A stretch of DNA of 64,000 nucleotides, from positions 682,001-746,000 of the forward strand of contig JAWLAG010000001.1 of assembly GCA_041395505.1 (NCBI GenBank). The letters are read 5' to 3'. This document shows positions 43,694 to 52,528 of this stretch, piece after piece. The notes beneath the pieces were generated by a model. That model had not been told where the DNA came from. It did not search any database and saw only the letters and a list, made by a program, of their open reading frames with translations. The translations under genes and the position numbers were made by a program. The stretch's first letter is position 1. Each line of letters starts with the position of its first letter. This stretch comes from Steroidobacteraceae bacterium (GTDB lineage Bacteria; Pseudomonadota; Gammaproteobacteria; Steroidobacterales; Steroidobacteraceae).

Positions 43694-45235
43694 ATGAGCC
43701 CGCGGTGCATCACCCGCCGTGCAGCCCTGGCGCAATCGCTCGGTCTCACGGTTGCCGCGGGACTTGGCACGTTGCCGCAGGCCATCGCGGCTGTGCCGCG
43801 CCGTGGCGGGAAGGTGCGCGTTGCCAGCCTGTCAAGTTCGACGGCCGACACACTCGATCCGGCGCGCGGGGCGTTGTCGACCGACTACGCGCGGCTGTAC
43901 ACGATCTACAGCGGTTTGCTGGAGTACGACACGAAACTTGCGCCGCGGCCGGCGCTCGCCGAAGAGATACTGGACGAAGAGCGCACGCTTTGGACATTCA
44001 AGCTGCGCCGCGGCGTCGAATTTCACGATGGCAAGCCGTTGACGGCCGCGGATGTCGTCTATTCGTTGCTGCGGCACAAGGATCCGGCGACGGCATCGAA
44101 GATGAAAGTCGTGGCCGAGCAGTTTGCCGAGGTGCGTGCCAGCGGTCCGCTGGAAGTGCAGATACGGCTCACGGGCCCCAATGCCGATCTGCCCACGATG
44201 CTTTGTGATTCGCATTTTCTGATCATTGCCGATGGCACCACGGATTTTCGTACCGCGAATGGCACCGGGCCTTTCCGTATCAAGGAGTTCACCCCCGGCG
44301 TTCGCACGGTTGCCACGCGCAACGAGCGTTACTGGAAAAGCGGCCGGCCTTATCTGGATGAGGTGGAGATCATCGGCATTCCGGACGAGTCGGCACGCGT
44401 CAATGCCTTGCTGTCGGGGGACGTGCATATCGTCAATGCGGTCAATCCGCGTTCCACGCGCCGGATCCGCGACTCCGGCAGCCATGCCATATTGCCGACA
44501 CCCTCGGGCCTTTACACCGATCTGGTGATGCGCCAGGACGCGGTGCCGACCAACAACCCCGCATTCGTGCGCGCAATGCAGTTGTTGTTCGACCGCGAAC
44601 TGATACGCAAGGCGCTTTTTCGCGGATTCGGCACGATTGCCAACGATCATCCCATTCCGCCCTGGCACCCTTACTTCAACCCCGAGCTCCCGCAGCGTGG
44701 GCACGACCCCGACCGCGCCCGATGGCTCCTCGAGCGCGCCGGCCTGCTCGGCGTACGATTGCCGGTCTACGCTTCGCCGGCCGCGGAAGGTTCGGTGGAT
44801 ATGGCATCGGTCCTGCAGGATGCCGCCGGCAGGATTGGGCTGCGGCTTGCAGTCAATCGCGTGCCGGCAGACGGCTATTGGTCGCGCCATTGGATGAAGC
44901 ACCCGATGTCCTTCGGCAATACCAATCCCAGGCCAACCGCGGACATGCTCTTCACGCAGCTGTTTCGCTCCGATGCCGAATGGAACGAGTCCGGCTGGCG
45001 CAATCGACGCTTCGATGAACTGCTGCTGTTGGCGCGCTCGGCCACCGATGAGGGGCGGCGCAAGATGCTCTACGGTGAAATGCAGCAACTCGTGCACGAA
45101 CATTGCGGATTGGCTATTCCGCTTTTCATCAACCTGATCGATGCCTACGATGTTCGCGTGCAGGGTTTTGGCTCCATTGCCACTGGCGGTCTCATGGGCT
45201 ATCAGTTCGCCGATCACGTATGGCTCGCGCGCTAG
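43694..45235 (+). CDS. ABC transporter periplasmic substrate-binding protein (peptide/nickel family)
   Basis: A 513-residue family 5 (DppA/OppA-type) binding protein. The leader contains ITRRAALAQSLGLTVAAGLG, a twin-arginine-like signal. Typical segments are STADTLDPARG near residues 50, the LYTIYSGLLEYD region, WTFKLRRGVEFHDGKPLTAADVVYS near 99-123, NGTGPFRIKEF near 189 and RNERYWKSGRPYLDEVEI. It delivers its ligand to the downstream permeases. The ligand of this subgroup can be peptides, opines, sugars or metal chelates. The permease gene begins 5 bases after the stop. Confidence 0.92.
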   Translation: MSPRCITRRAALAQSLGLTVAAGLGTLPQAIAAVPRRGGKVRVASLSSSTADTLDPARGALSTDYARLYTIYSGLLEYDTKLAPRPALAEEILDEERTLWTFKLRRGVEFHDGKPLTAADVVYSLLRHKDPATASKMKVVAEQFAEVRASGPLEVQIRLTGPNADLPTMLCDSHFLIIADGTTDFRTANGTGPFRIKEFTPGVRTVATRNERYWKSGRPYLDEVEIIGIPDESARVNALLSGDVHIVNAVNPRSTRRIRDSGSHAILPTPSGLYTDLVMRQDAVPTNNPAFVRAMQLLFDRELIRKALFRGFGTIANDHPIPPWHPYFNPELPQRGHDPDRARWLLERAGLLGVRLPVYASPAAEGSVDMASVLQDAAGRIGLRLAVNRVPADGYWSRHWMKHPMSFGNTNPRPTADMLFTQLFRSDAEWNESGWRNRRFDELLLLARSATDEGRRKMLYGEMQQLVHEHCGLAIPLFINLIDAYDVRVQGFGSIATGGLMGYQFADHVWLAR

Positions 45236-45239
45236 CCGC

Positions 45240-46184
45240 ATGCTGCGCCTGATCGCCAGACGCATTGCGCTCGCGGCACTGACCTTGCTGGTCGTGTCCA
45301 TCGTGGTGTTCTCGCTTGCCTCGCTGCTGCCGGGTGATGCCGCGGAGGAGGCGCTGGGGCAGGGGGCAACTGCCGAAACGGTCGCAGCACTGCGTCGCAC
45401 GCTCGGGCTCGACCAGCCGGCGCCGCTGCGCTACGCCAACTGGTTGCGCGGCATGTTGAGCGGCAATCCAGGCCAGTCGCTTGCGAACCAGATGCCTGTT
45501 GCGGAGCTGGTCAGGGAGCGACTGCCGAATTCGCTGTTGCTGGCAGGGCTCACCGCCTTGATCGCCGTTCCGTTTGCACTGCTCATCGGCATCCTCTCGG
45601 CGATGTACCGCGGTTCCGGCCTCGATCGCGCACTCAATCTGCTGACCTTGTCGATGGTTGCGGTGCCGGAATTCCTGGTTGCCACGCTCGCTGTGCTCTT
45701 GTTCGCGGTCAACCTGCACTGGCTGCCGGCATTGTCATCGCCACCCGCGCAATTCACTGCACCGGCATTGCTTCGGGCTTTTGCATTGCCGGTAATGACG
45801 CTCTGTTTCGTGGTCGTAGCGCAGATGGCGCGCATGACGCGCGCAGCGCTCATCGATCAGCTCGACACGCCCTACGCGCAGATGGCGCGCCTCAAGGGCG
45901 CGGGCCCGGTCCGGATCGTTTTGTACCACGCTCTGCCGAACGCGCTGGGACCCATGGCCAATGCGATCGCGCTCAGCCTGTCCTACCTGATGGGCGGCGC
46001 CATCATAGTCGAAACCATTTTCAACTATCCCGGACTTGCGAGCCTCATGGTCGATGCCGTAACCAGCCGTGACATGCCACTGCTGCAAGCCTGCGCGATG
46101 ATTTTCTGCGCGGGCTACCTGGCATTGGTGCTCATCGCCGATATCTGCGCGATCCTTGCCAACCCGAGGCTGCGGCGAGGATGA
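45240..46184 (+). CDS. ABC transporter permease, DppB type
   Basis: A 314-residue inner-membrane permease from ATG 45240. It begins MLRLIARRIALAALTLLVVS, has GDAAEEALGQGAT, the RTLGLDQPAPLRYANWL segment and six membrane helices. The EAA-loop equivalent ALIDQLDTPYAQMARLKGAGPVR (near residues 202-224) contacts the ATPase. It is the first permease of the importer, coupled to the substrate-binding protein (5 bases) and overlapping the second permease by 4 bases (ATGA). Confidence 0.92.
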   Translation: MLRLIARRIALAALTLLVVSIVVFSLASLLPGDAAEEALGQGATAETVAALRRTLGLDQPAPLRYANWLRGMLSGNPGQSLANQMPVAELVRERLPNSLLLAGLTALIAVPFALLIGILSAMYRGSGLDRALNLLTLSMVAVPEFLVATLAVLLFAVNLHWLPALSSPPAQFTAPALLRAFALPVMTLCFVVVAQMARMTRAALIDQLDTPYAQMARLKGAGPVRIVLYHALPNALGPMANAIALSLSYLMGGAIIVETIFNYPGLASLMVDAVTSRDMPLLQACAMIFCAGYLALVLIADICAILANPRLRRG

Positions 46185-47008
46185 AGACCATTGCCCGATT
46201 GCCGTGGGCCGGCCGGATCGGCCTTGCCTCGCTCGTGTTCTGGTTGCTGGTCGCCTTGCTTGGCCCGCTGTTCGCGCCGCATCCGACCGGCGCCATCGTG
46301 GCACCCGACGTATTCCTGGGATTCACGCGGGAGTTTCCGCTCGGGAGCGACTATCTCGGGCGCGACATGCTGAGCCGCATGTTGCTGGGTGCCCGCTATA
46401 CCGTGGGTCTGGCGCTTGCTGCCGCACTTTTTGCAAGCTTCGCCGGTACGACGCTCGGTGTCGTTGCGAGCGTGAGCGGGCGCAGGCTGGACGAGTGGTT
46501 GAGCCGGCTGCTGGACGCCTTGATTTCGATCCCCAGCAAGATTTTCGCGCTCGTCCTTGTGGCAGGTTTCGGCGCCTCGATTCCACTGCTGATGCTGGCC
46601 GCAGGTATCACCTACCTGCCGGGTGCGTTTCGCATTTCGCGTTCGCTGGCGGTCAATCTTAACGCCATGGAATTCGTGGCCGCGGCCCGGGCGCGGGGCG
46701 AGAACCGTTTCTACATTGCTGGTGTCGAGATCCTGCCGAACATGTGGCGGCCAATGCTGGCGGACTTCGGCCTGCGTTTCGTCTTCGTCGTGCTATTGCT
46801 GAGCGGCTTGAGTTTCCTGGGACTCGGCGTACAGCCGCCCGATGCCGATCTCGGTTCTTTGGTTCGCGAGAATATTTCCGGACTCGCGGAAGGCGCGCCG
46901 GCGATCGTCATGCCGGCCGTGGCGATCGCCAGCCTCACCATCGGCGTCAATCTCCTCATCGACTGCCTGCCCGGTCGGCTCGAGGGCGATGAACGGAGCG
47001 GCGCTTGA
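46181..47008 (+). CDS. ABC transporter permease, DppC type
   Basis: A 275-residue permease with six membrane helices. FPLGSDYLGRDMLSRMLLGAR (near residues 53-73) is the typical DppC/OppC entry, SIPSKIFALVLVAGFG follows, and the EAA loop is VAAARARGENRFYIAGVEILPNM. It pairs with the DppB-type protein. Its ATG overlaps the previous stop, and its stop overlaps the TTG of the ATPase gene, so the three are translationally coupled. Confidence 0.92.
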   Translation: MKTIARLPWAGRIGLASLVFWLLVALLGPLFAPHPTGAIVAPDVFLGFTREFPLGSDYLGRDMLSRMLLGARYTVGLALAAALFASFAGTTLGVVASVSGRRLDEWLSRLLDALISIPSKIFALVLVAGFGASIPLLMLAAGITYLPGAFRISRSLAVNLNAMEFVAAARARGENRFYIAGVEILPNMWRPMLADFGLRFVFVVLLLSGLSFLGLGVQPPDADLGSLVRENISGLAEGAPAIVMPAVAIASLTIGVNLLIDCLPGRLEGDERSGA

Positions 47009-48645
47009 GCGATTTTGTCCGCGTACACGGCCTTTGTATCGACGTGCTCGCTGGTGCGCAGTCGACGCGTATCGTCAGTGATGTCGGTTTCTCGATCGCG
47101 CGGGGCGAGGTCCTCGCATTGATCGGCGAGTCGGGTTCCGGGAAAACCAGCGTCGCCCTCGCGCTGATGGGATACGCGCGCGGTAATTGCCGGATTACCT
47201 CCGGTCGGGTGCAGATCGGCGAACTCGACGTCCTTGCGCTGACTCGACGCGAATTGCAGGTGCTGCGGGGCGCCCAGGTCAGTTACGTTGCCCAGAGCGC
47301 CGCCGCGGCTTTCAATCCCTCGCGAACCATCATCGAACAGGTCATGGAACCGGCGCTATTACGCCATGCTGGCAGTCGCGTGGAGCTGCGCAAGAAGGCG
47401 ATCGAGCTTTTCCGGGCGCTGGCGCTGCCGGACCCGCAGGCCATCGGTGACCGCTACCCGCACGAAGTCTCCGGCGGGCAGCTTCAGCGTGCGATGGCCG
47501 CGATGGCCCTCATCACAGATCCCTGGCTGGTCATATTCGATGAACCGACCACGGCACTCGATGTTACGACACAGGTTGAGGTCCTGCGCGCATTCAAGCG
47601 TACCATTCGCGAGAGCGGCATCACGGCGCTCTACGTGTCGCACGATCTCGCCGTCGTTGCGCAAATGGCCGATCACATCGTCGTCCTCAAGCAAGGCACC
47701 GTGCGCGAGGCGAGTCGAACCGCGCAAATACTTGCGAACCCGACCGACGACTACACCCGCGAGCTCCTGGCGGCTGCGGATCCGGCCCGGATCGAAGCGC
47801 GCATACACGGAGTTGCGTCGCGCCCGGAGCCAGCAATGCCAACGCCCCTGTTGCGTTGCCGGGGTCTCGGCGCCGGCTATCGGGACCGTCCCGTGCTCCG
47901 CGATGTCACATTCGACCTGGGCGTCCGCCAGACCGTTGGTGTCGTCGGTGAATCAGGCTCGGGAAAGTCCACGTTGGCTCGAGTCATAGCGGGTTTGTTG
48001 CCACAACAGTCAGGTTCGGTCGAGTTCGAAGGCGAAACTCTGCCTGCCGACGTCGGCGCGCGCAGTCCCGAACAGCTGCGCCGCATCCAGCTGGTGTTCC
48101 AGAACGCGGATACGTCACTGAACCCGGCACATAGCGTGCGCCGGATTCTCCTGCGGCCGCTGTTGAAATATGGCCAGCAGTCCCGCTCAGCGGCGGATGC
48201 GCAACTGCATCGGTTGCTCGATCTCGTGCGACTGCCGTCGACCGTCATCAATCGCACGACAGCCGGTTTGTCAGGTGGGCAGAAGCAGCGCGTAAGTCTC
48301 GCGCGCGCTTTGGCCGCCGAGCCGCGTCTCATACTCTGTGACGAGGTGACCGCGTCGCTCGATACGATAGTCGCCGCAGCCATGCTCGAATTGTTTGCGA
48401 CGCTTCAGAAGGAGCTGCAGCTGTCCTACCTGTTCATCAGCCACGACATCTCGACGGTGCGCGCCATTTGCGATCAGGTATTGGTACTGCGCGCGGGAGC
48501 TATCGTCGAACGCGGCGCTGCGCAATCCCTGCTCGGCGCGCCGGCGCATGAATACACGCAGCTTCTTTGCGCCTCAGTGCCGCCATTGCGTCCTGGCTGG
48601 CTGGAGACCGTGCCGCTGGGCGCCGCACCTGCGGGAATTGCGTAG
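47005..48645 (+). CDS. Fused double ATPase subunit of the peptide-type ABC importer (DppD-DppF fusion)
   Basis: A 546-residue protein with two complete ABC ATPase domains in one chain, starting from TTG 47005. Domain 1: Walker A GESGSGKTS at 41-49, Q-loop YVAQSA, signature VSGGQLQR near 155, Walker B LVIFDEPTTALD near 175-186, and the switch His in SHD. Domain 2: Walker A GESGSGKSTL at 315-324, LSGGQKQRV at 422-430, Walker B LILCDEVTASLD near 442. Domain 1 corresponds to DppD and domain 2 to DppF. Domain 1 supplies one ATP site and domain 2 the other. It is the last gene, before a strong terminator. Confidence 0.93.
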   Translation: MSDFVRVHGLCIDVLAGAQSTRIVSDVGFSIARGEVLALIGESGSGKTSVALALMGYARGNCRITSGRVQIGELDVLALTRRELQVLRGAQVSYVAQSAAAAFNPSRTIIEQVMEPALLRHAGSRVELRKKAIELFRALALPDPQAIGDRYPHEVSGGQLQRAMAAMALITDPWLVIFDEPTTALDVTTQVEVLRAFKRTIRESGITALYVSHDLAVVAQMADHIVVLKQGTVREASRTAQILANPTDDYTRELLAAADPARIEARIHGVASRPEPAMPTPLLRCRGLGAGYRDRPVLRDVTFDLGVRQTVGVVGESGSGKSTLARVIAGLLPQQSGSVEFEGETLPADVGARSPEQLRRIQLVFQNADTSLNPAHSVRRILLRPLLKYGQQSRSAADAQLHRLLDLVRLPSTVINRTTAGLSGGQKQRVSLARALAAEPRLILCDEVTASLDTIVAAAMLELFATLQKELQLSYLFISHDISTVRAICDQVLVLRAGAIVERGAAQSLLGAPAHEYTQLLCASVPPLRPGWLETVPLGAAPAGIA

Positions 48646-48750
48646 AGACGCTGGCCGAGGCCTGCACTAGCATTGGCGGAAGCGGTGCGGCCCAAAGCAT
48701 GTTGCGCCGCCAAGCGCGGATTAACGACCCCCGTTTCCGTGGCTTCAATT

Positions 48751-48780
48751 GGCCCCGCCATCGGCGGGGCCTTTTTTTTT
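48751..48780 (+). terminator. Intrinsic terminator of the ABC importer operon
   Basis: GGCCCCGCC pairs with GGCGGGGCC around a three-base loop (48751-48771), immediately followed by nine T residues, 106 bases after the ATPase stop. It is the strongest terminator in the window. Confidence 0.92.
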
Positions 48781-48831
48781 GCCGCCGCGGCGGCGCCGTC
48801 CCTGGCGCAGGCGTATCGAGCGATCCCGGGT

Positions 48832-49104
48832 CTAGCGCGCGGTGGCCGGACTGATGACCGTGGCAACTTCGGCAATGGAATCGACCGGAAACCCGCCGTC
48901 CTTTGCATGCACGCGAATCAGGTTCTCGTCGGGCGAGTCGTAGACGCAGTAGATCTTGTCTGCGGTTACGAAGCTTTCTATCCAGTTGATCCTGGGGCCA
49001 AGGCGCTGCAGCACCGTGCAGGATTTCTGCGCTATGGCTTGCAGCTCGGCTGCCGTCAGAGATCCTGCACCGGGCAGACTGCGTTCTATGATGTACTTTG
49101 GCAT
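48832..49104 (-). CDS. DUF4242 (nickel-binding-like) small protein
   Basis: A 90-residue protein from ATG 49104, preceded by GAGGGA; the open frame running back to 49389 overlaps the next gene and is rejected. It begins PKYIIERSLPGAGSLT and has INWIESFVTADKIYCVYDS near residues 38-56 and HAKDGGFPVDSIAEV, the pattern of DUF4242 ferredoxin-like proteins, some of which are annotated as nickel-binding. Function is unknown. It is 40 bases downstream of the secreted hypothetical gene and likely cotranscribed with it. Confidence 0.82.
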   Translation of the reverse strand: MPKYIIERSLPGAGSLTAAELQAIAQKSCTVLQRLGPRINWIESFVTADKIYCVYDSPDENLIRVHAKDGGFPVDSIAEVATVISPATAR

Positions 49105-49144
49105 GGTGACGGTCCCTCGAAATGGGCTGGTTGAAACGCCTTGA

Positions 49145-49654
49145 TCATGGCAATCGCGGATTGAATGCGGCGAAGACGCCGTCCGGATTGCGTTTCCACA
49201 CCCAGGCGTGCAGCGTCCAGAGACCGAACTGGTTGTTGATCGCCCATTCGTCGGCATCTCCAAAGAAGCCCTCCGGCGCATCGGCCGAGAGTTCCAGTGG
49301 CACGGCGTATTCGACGGCGACCAGCTGTCGCGAGCCATCCGGGCGGTCTGCGTAGACCAGCAATTCCGGCGACTGCGGGTCGAATTCACCGTCGAGCAAA
49401 TCGCTGCGCAGGTAATGGTGCCCCATCATGGGTACAAACAATCCAATATCGACATAACCGTCATGGACGGCGTTGTCGAGGTTCCGATAGCGAGCCGTGG
49501 CCTGCCGGACCGCGACCAGCTGGCCGATGGTGAGCGGATCCAGTTGGGGACAACTGCGATGCGAGGGCAGTTGATCGGATTCATGTGCGATCGATGCTGT
49601 GCATGCGAGGAGGCCCGCTGCCACCAGCCCGAGGCGAGACGAAAACAGATTCAT
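49145..49654 (-). CDS. Secreted conserved hypothetical protein
   Basis: A 169-residue protein from ATG 49654 with AGGAG upstream. The leader NLFSSRLGLVAAGLLACTASIAH is a signal peptide. The mature part has a helical ATARYRNLDNAVHDGYVDIG segment, a conserved GLFVPMMGHHYLRSDLLDGEFD segment near residues 75-96, and ELLVYADRPDG ... LVAVEYAVPLE. I recognise this as a widespread family of secreted proteins of unknown function, often with a M-G-H/Y-H-Y motif. A role in binding a metal or cofactor is possible because of the His pair, but this is inference. It may be cotranscribed with the DUF4242 gene and lies downstream of the LAL regulator on the same strand. Confidence 0.72.
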   Translation of the reverse strand: MNLFSSRLGLVAAGLLACTASIAHESDQLPSHRSCPQLDPLTIGQLVAVRQATARYRNLDNAVHDGYVDIGLFVPMMGHHYLRSDLLDGEFDPQSPELLVYADRPDGSRQLVAVEYAVPLELSADAPEGFFGDADEWAINNQFGLWTLHAWVWKRNPDGVFAAFNPRLP

Positions 49655-49745
49655 GACGCTACTCCTGTGTTGCGGCCGATCAGGACTGATGCCGGCCTGG
49701 AGTAACGTTAGCGATCGCCATGCGGGCGATCTTCGGGACCACGTC

Positions 49746-52397
49746 CTATTTTTTGCCCACCGGGCTCCCGGTTTTTGGCAGCGCGATGCCCATATTGCGA
49801 GCCTGCTGGACGGCTTCACGTCGTGAGTGGGCATCGAGTTTGCCAAGGATCGAAGTCACATGATGAGTCACCGTCTTGGTCGTCAGGTACAAACGCCTGG
49901 CAATTGCAGCGTTGGTGAGGTCCTCGGCCACCAGGGCCAGGACCTGAAGTTCGCGACGCGTCAGCCGGGCGGCGTTGGCGCGGGTTGACGCTCGCGAGCC
50001 GCGGGGTACGCGCTTGGCGCCAATAGCGCGCAATCGGTGGCGGACGCGGTGAACCATCGGCTGCGCTTCCATCTCGGTGAATGTCGTGAGCGCAGCACGC
50101 AGGCTCGCCTCGTCGCCCGCATCGTAAAGGGCCATTGCCGCTTCGTACGGACAGCCGAACCCGGTCCACAGACCGTATGCCGCCAGGTGTTCACCGGCGA
50201 TCTGGCGGGCATATGGGTCCGCCAGGACATCACCTTCTCCGCGCCAGGCGCCGGCGCGCCAGAGCCAGTAACTCAGTTCGCTGCGCGGCCAGGGGTTGCG
50301 GGTACGTATCGCGGCGCCGAGCCCGCGCCTGGCCTCCGCCGCAACCAATCGCAGGTTGTCATCGAGCCACGCCAATTCGGCACTCGCGATGGCTGCCGGG
50401 CAGATACGCTGTGGTTCGCGGGTCGTACCCGCGAGCGCCAGTGCTTCGCCGAGCAATACGGCCGCATCCGGCGAACCCCGGCGGGCAAGGATGCGCGCCC
50501 GGACGATGAGTGCCGGGATGCGATTGATCGAGATGTAGTCCTTGCGAGCCAATACGGTACTGGCGTCCTGCTCGGCACTTTCCCAGTCCCCGGTTTCAAA
50601 TCGCGCCCGCGCCCGCCAGGCCAGCATGTAGAAGTACCAGGAATCAAGGTCCCGTTCCTCGCAGTAGCGCAGGCCTTCATCAAGCATTTTCCACGCCGCA
50701 GGATAATTGCGCACTGATACGGCATTGGTGGCGATGTTCGTATAGGCGCGCGCGGCATGCTCGTGCAAGGACCCCGCCACAGCCTCCCTGAGACTCTGAT
50801 GCAACTCCTTGTCGCCTGCGTCGCTGACGCCGTCAAACTTCGCGGAACCGATGTTGTTGAGAGCGTGAATGCGTATTTCGTCGGCGCCAATTGCTTCAGC
50901 CAGATGAACCGCTCGTTCGCCCCAGCTGATTGCGGCAGCGTTCTCGTTGCAAAGCATGTGGTACTGCGACAGGTTGCTGTACGCCATGGCCAGTTCCGGA
51001 CCCTTCTCGTCGAGCGCTTCCAGCATCGTCACCGCCTCGAGCCCAAACTGTTCGACCTTGGCCGAATTGCCGAGAAACCACTGCAGCCGGGACAGCCAGC
51101 GCAGTTCGTCTCCTTCGCGCAGGCGATTGTCGGCGGCGCGCCAGATTACCAACGCGGCCATGCGTGCCTCGATCGCTTCATCAATGGCGCCGATCAGGTA
51201 GCACTCGTAGGCAAGTTTGTCCTGCAGCTGTGCACGTTCGACCGATGCGAGGCTATGCGCGCTGCGCAATGCACTGCGGTAATGCGCCGCAGCCTCGCGG
51301 TGCGACGCCAGATGCGCAGCGTGTTCGGCGGCGAGCGGCGCCAGTTCGACAACAGCTGCGTCATCGCCGGCGCGTTCCGCGTGGTGCACGAGGCGCGCAT
51401 GCGCGACATTTTGAAGTCGCGAGGATCTCAGTGCGCGCAGCGCCAGGGCATGCAGGCTGCGCCTGCGCTGCATCCCGAGGCTCGATTCGATGGCCTGTCG
51501 CGCCAGTTCGTGGCGAAAACTCAGTGACCCGTCGGGCAGTCGCAGCATACCGAGTTGCTGGCATTCGGTGACCGACGTTTCATCGTCGATGTCGAGCTGG
51601 CGCAACAACCAGGGTTCGGCGCGACCCGGTATGACAGAACATAGTTCTGCAACGCGCCGTGCCGTTGCCGTCAGCGGCGCAAGCCGGGCGAGAACTGCAG
51701 CGCGGATCGATGCTGGAATTTCGCCCTCGGGCGCAGCCAGGACTTCGGTCACGTAGAAGGGATTGCCACCGGTGATGCTGTGCAGTGTGTCGGCCGATCG
51801 CCCGGCTCCTTCGGCAAGAGCTGCTACCGCCGCCACGGACAGTGGCGCAAGTCGAACTCTGTGAGTCGTCGACGAGGGCAGGTCGCCAAGTACGAAATTC
51901 AGGGGATGCCGCGCGTCTACGGCATCTTCCCGGTAACTGCCGATCAGCAGGCAACGGGTGCGCTCGATTCGCCGGGCCAGGAACTTGAACACATCGAGTG
52001 ACGCCTCGTCCGCCCAGTGCAGGTCCTCGACGACCAGGATCCGTACGGTCCCGTCCCGCTCGAGATCGCCCAGAATTGCATTGAGCAATGTGTCGCGCGC
52101 GGCGCCGAGCGCGAGCTCGGCAAGCATCGATCCGCCGCGCTGCCTGGCGATATCCCGCCACGGTGCCAGGGGGTGGGGCGTGAAGAGCGCATCGCAGGCG
52201 CCAATATGTGCAGGGACGCCCGCGCGGTGGATGAATTCGCGAATGAGCGATGTCTTGCCGAGGCCCGCTTCGCCGGTGATCAGCACATTTCGGCCACTTC
52301 CGGCGTGCACCTGCGCCAACCAGTCCGCCAGGCGAGCAAGCTCCGTGTCACGCTCGAGCAGCTCCTCACCACGTGCTTTCATAGACTGGAAGACCAT
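49746..52397 (-). CDS. LAL-type transcriptional regulator (AAA ATPase, TPR-like, LuxR HTH)
   Basis: An 883-residue regulator (start ATG 52397, or ATG 52382; an open frame to 52508 is not supported). Residues 12-300 form an ATPase with Walker A GEAGLGKTS at 42-50 and Walker B ILVVEDLHWAD near 135. The middle (about 380-780) is a helical repeat, TPR-like region with several AAHYRSAL / AYSNLSQYH segments. The C-terminal 65 residues are a LuxR helix-turn-helix (TRRELQVLALVAEDLTNAAI, TTKTVTHHVTSILGKL). LAL/MalT-like proteins are ATP-dependent activators responding to an inducer. It is divergent from the TonB receptor gene with about 130 bases between, so it probably activates the receptor-AsmA-UbiD operon. 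Confidence 0.9.
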   Translation of the reverse strand: MVFQSMKARGEELLERDTELARLADWLAQVHAGSGRNVLITGEAGLGKTSLIREFIHRAGVPAHIGACDALFTPHPLAPWRDIARQRGGSMLAELALGAARDTLLNAILGDLERDGTVRILVVEDLHWADEASLDVFKFLARRIERTRCLLIGSYREDAVDARHPLNFVLGDLPSSTTHRVRLAPLSVAAVAALAEGAGRSADTLHSITGGNPFYVTEVLAAPEGEIPASIRAAVLARLAPLTATARRVAELCSVIPGRAEPWLLRQLDIDDETSVTECQQLGMLRLPDGSLSFRHELARQAIESSLGMQRRRSLHALALRALRSSRLQNVAHARLVHHAERAGDDAAVVELAPLAAEHAAHLASHREAAAHYRSALRSAHSLASVERAQLQDKLAYECYLIGAIDEAIEARMAALVIWRAADNRLREGDELRWLSRLQWFLGNSAKVEQFGLEAVTMLEALDEKGPELAMAYSNLSQYHMLCNENAAAISWGERAVHLAEAIGADEIRIHALNNIGSAKFDGVSDAGDKELHQSLREAVAGSLHEHAARAYTNIATNAVSVRNYPAAWKMLDEGLRYCEERDLDSWYFYMLAWRARARFETGDWESAEQDASTVLARKDYISINRIPALIVRARILARRGSPDAAVLLGEALALAGTTREPQRICPAAIASAELAWLDDNLRLVAAEARRGLGAAIRTRNPWPRSELSYWLWRAGAWRGEGDVLADPYARQIAGEHLAAYGLWTGFGCPYEAAMALYDAGDEASLRAALTTFTEMEAQPMVHRVRHRLRAIGAKRVPRGSRASTRANAARLTRRELQVLALVAEDLTNAAIARRLYLTTKTVTHHVTSILGKLDAHSRREAVQQARNMGIALPKTGSPVGKK

Positions 52398-52528
52398 CAG
52401 CGGCGATTGCACCCGCTCAACACTAGCAGAGGCACCGATCGGCGCAAGCTGCCATGGGCGTGGATATTGCACCTTGCCCCTGTTTGGCGTAGTAACGTTG
52501 CCAGCCAATTCGGTAAAGGGGGCGTGTC

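Noticed and set aside
43832..45400. A 522-codon open frame antisense to the ABC substrate-binding protein gene
   Set aside because: Same shadow effect; the plus-strand gene has clear family motifs and operon context.
52398..52508. An N-terminal extension of the LAL regulator
   Set aside because: The added residues are unlike the family, no ribosome site is present, and they would fill the promoter region shared with the divergent receptor gene.
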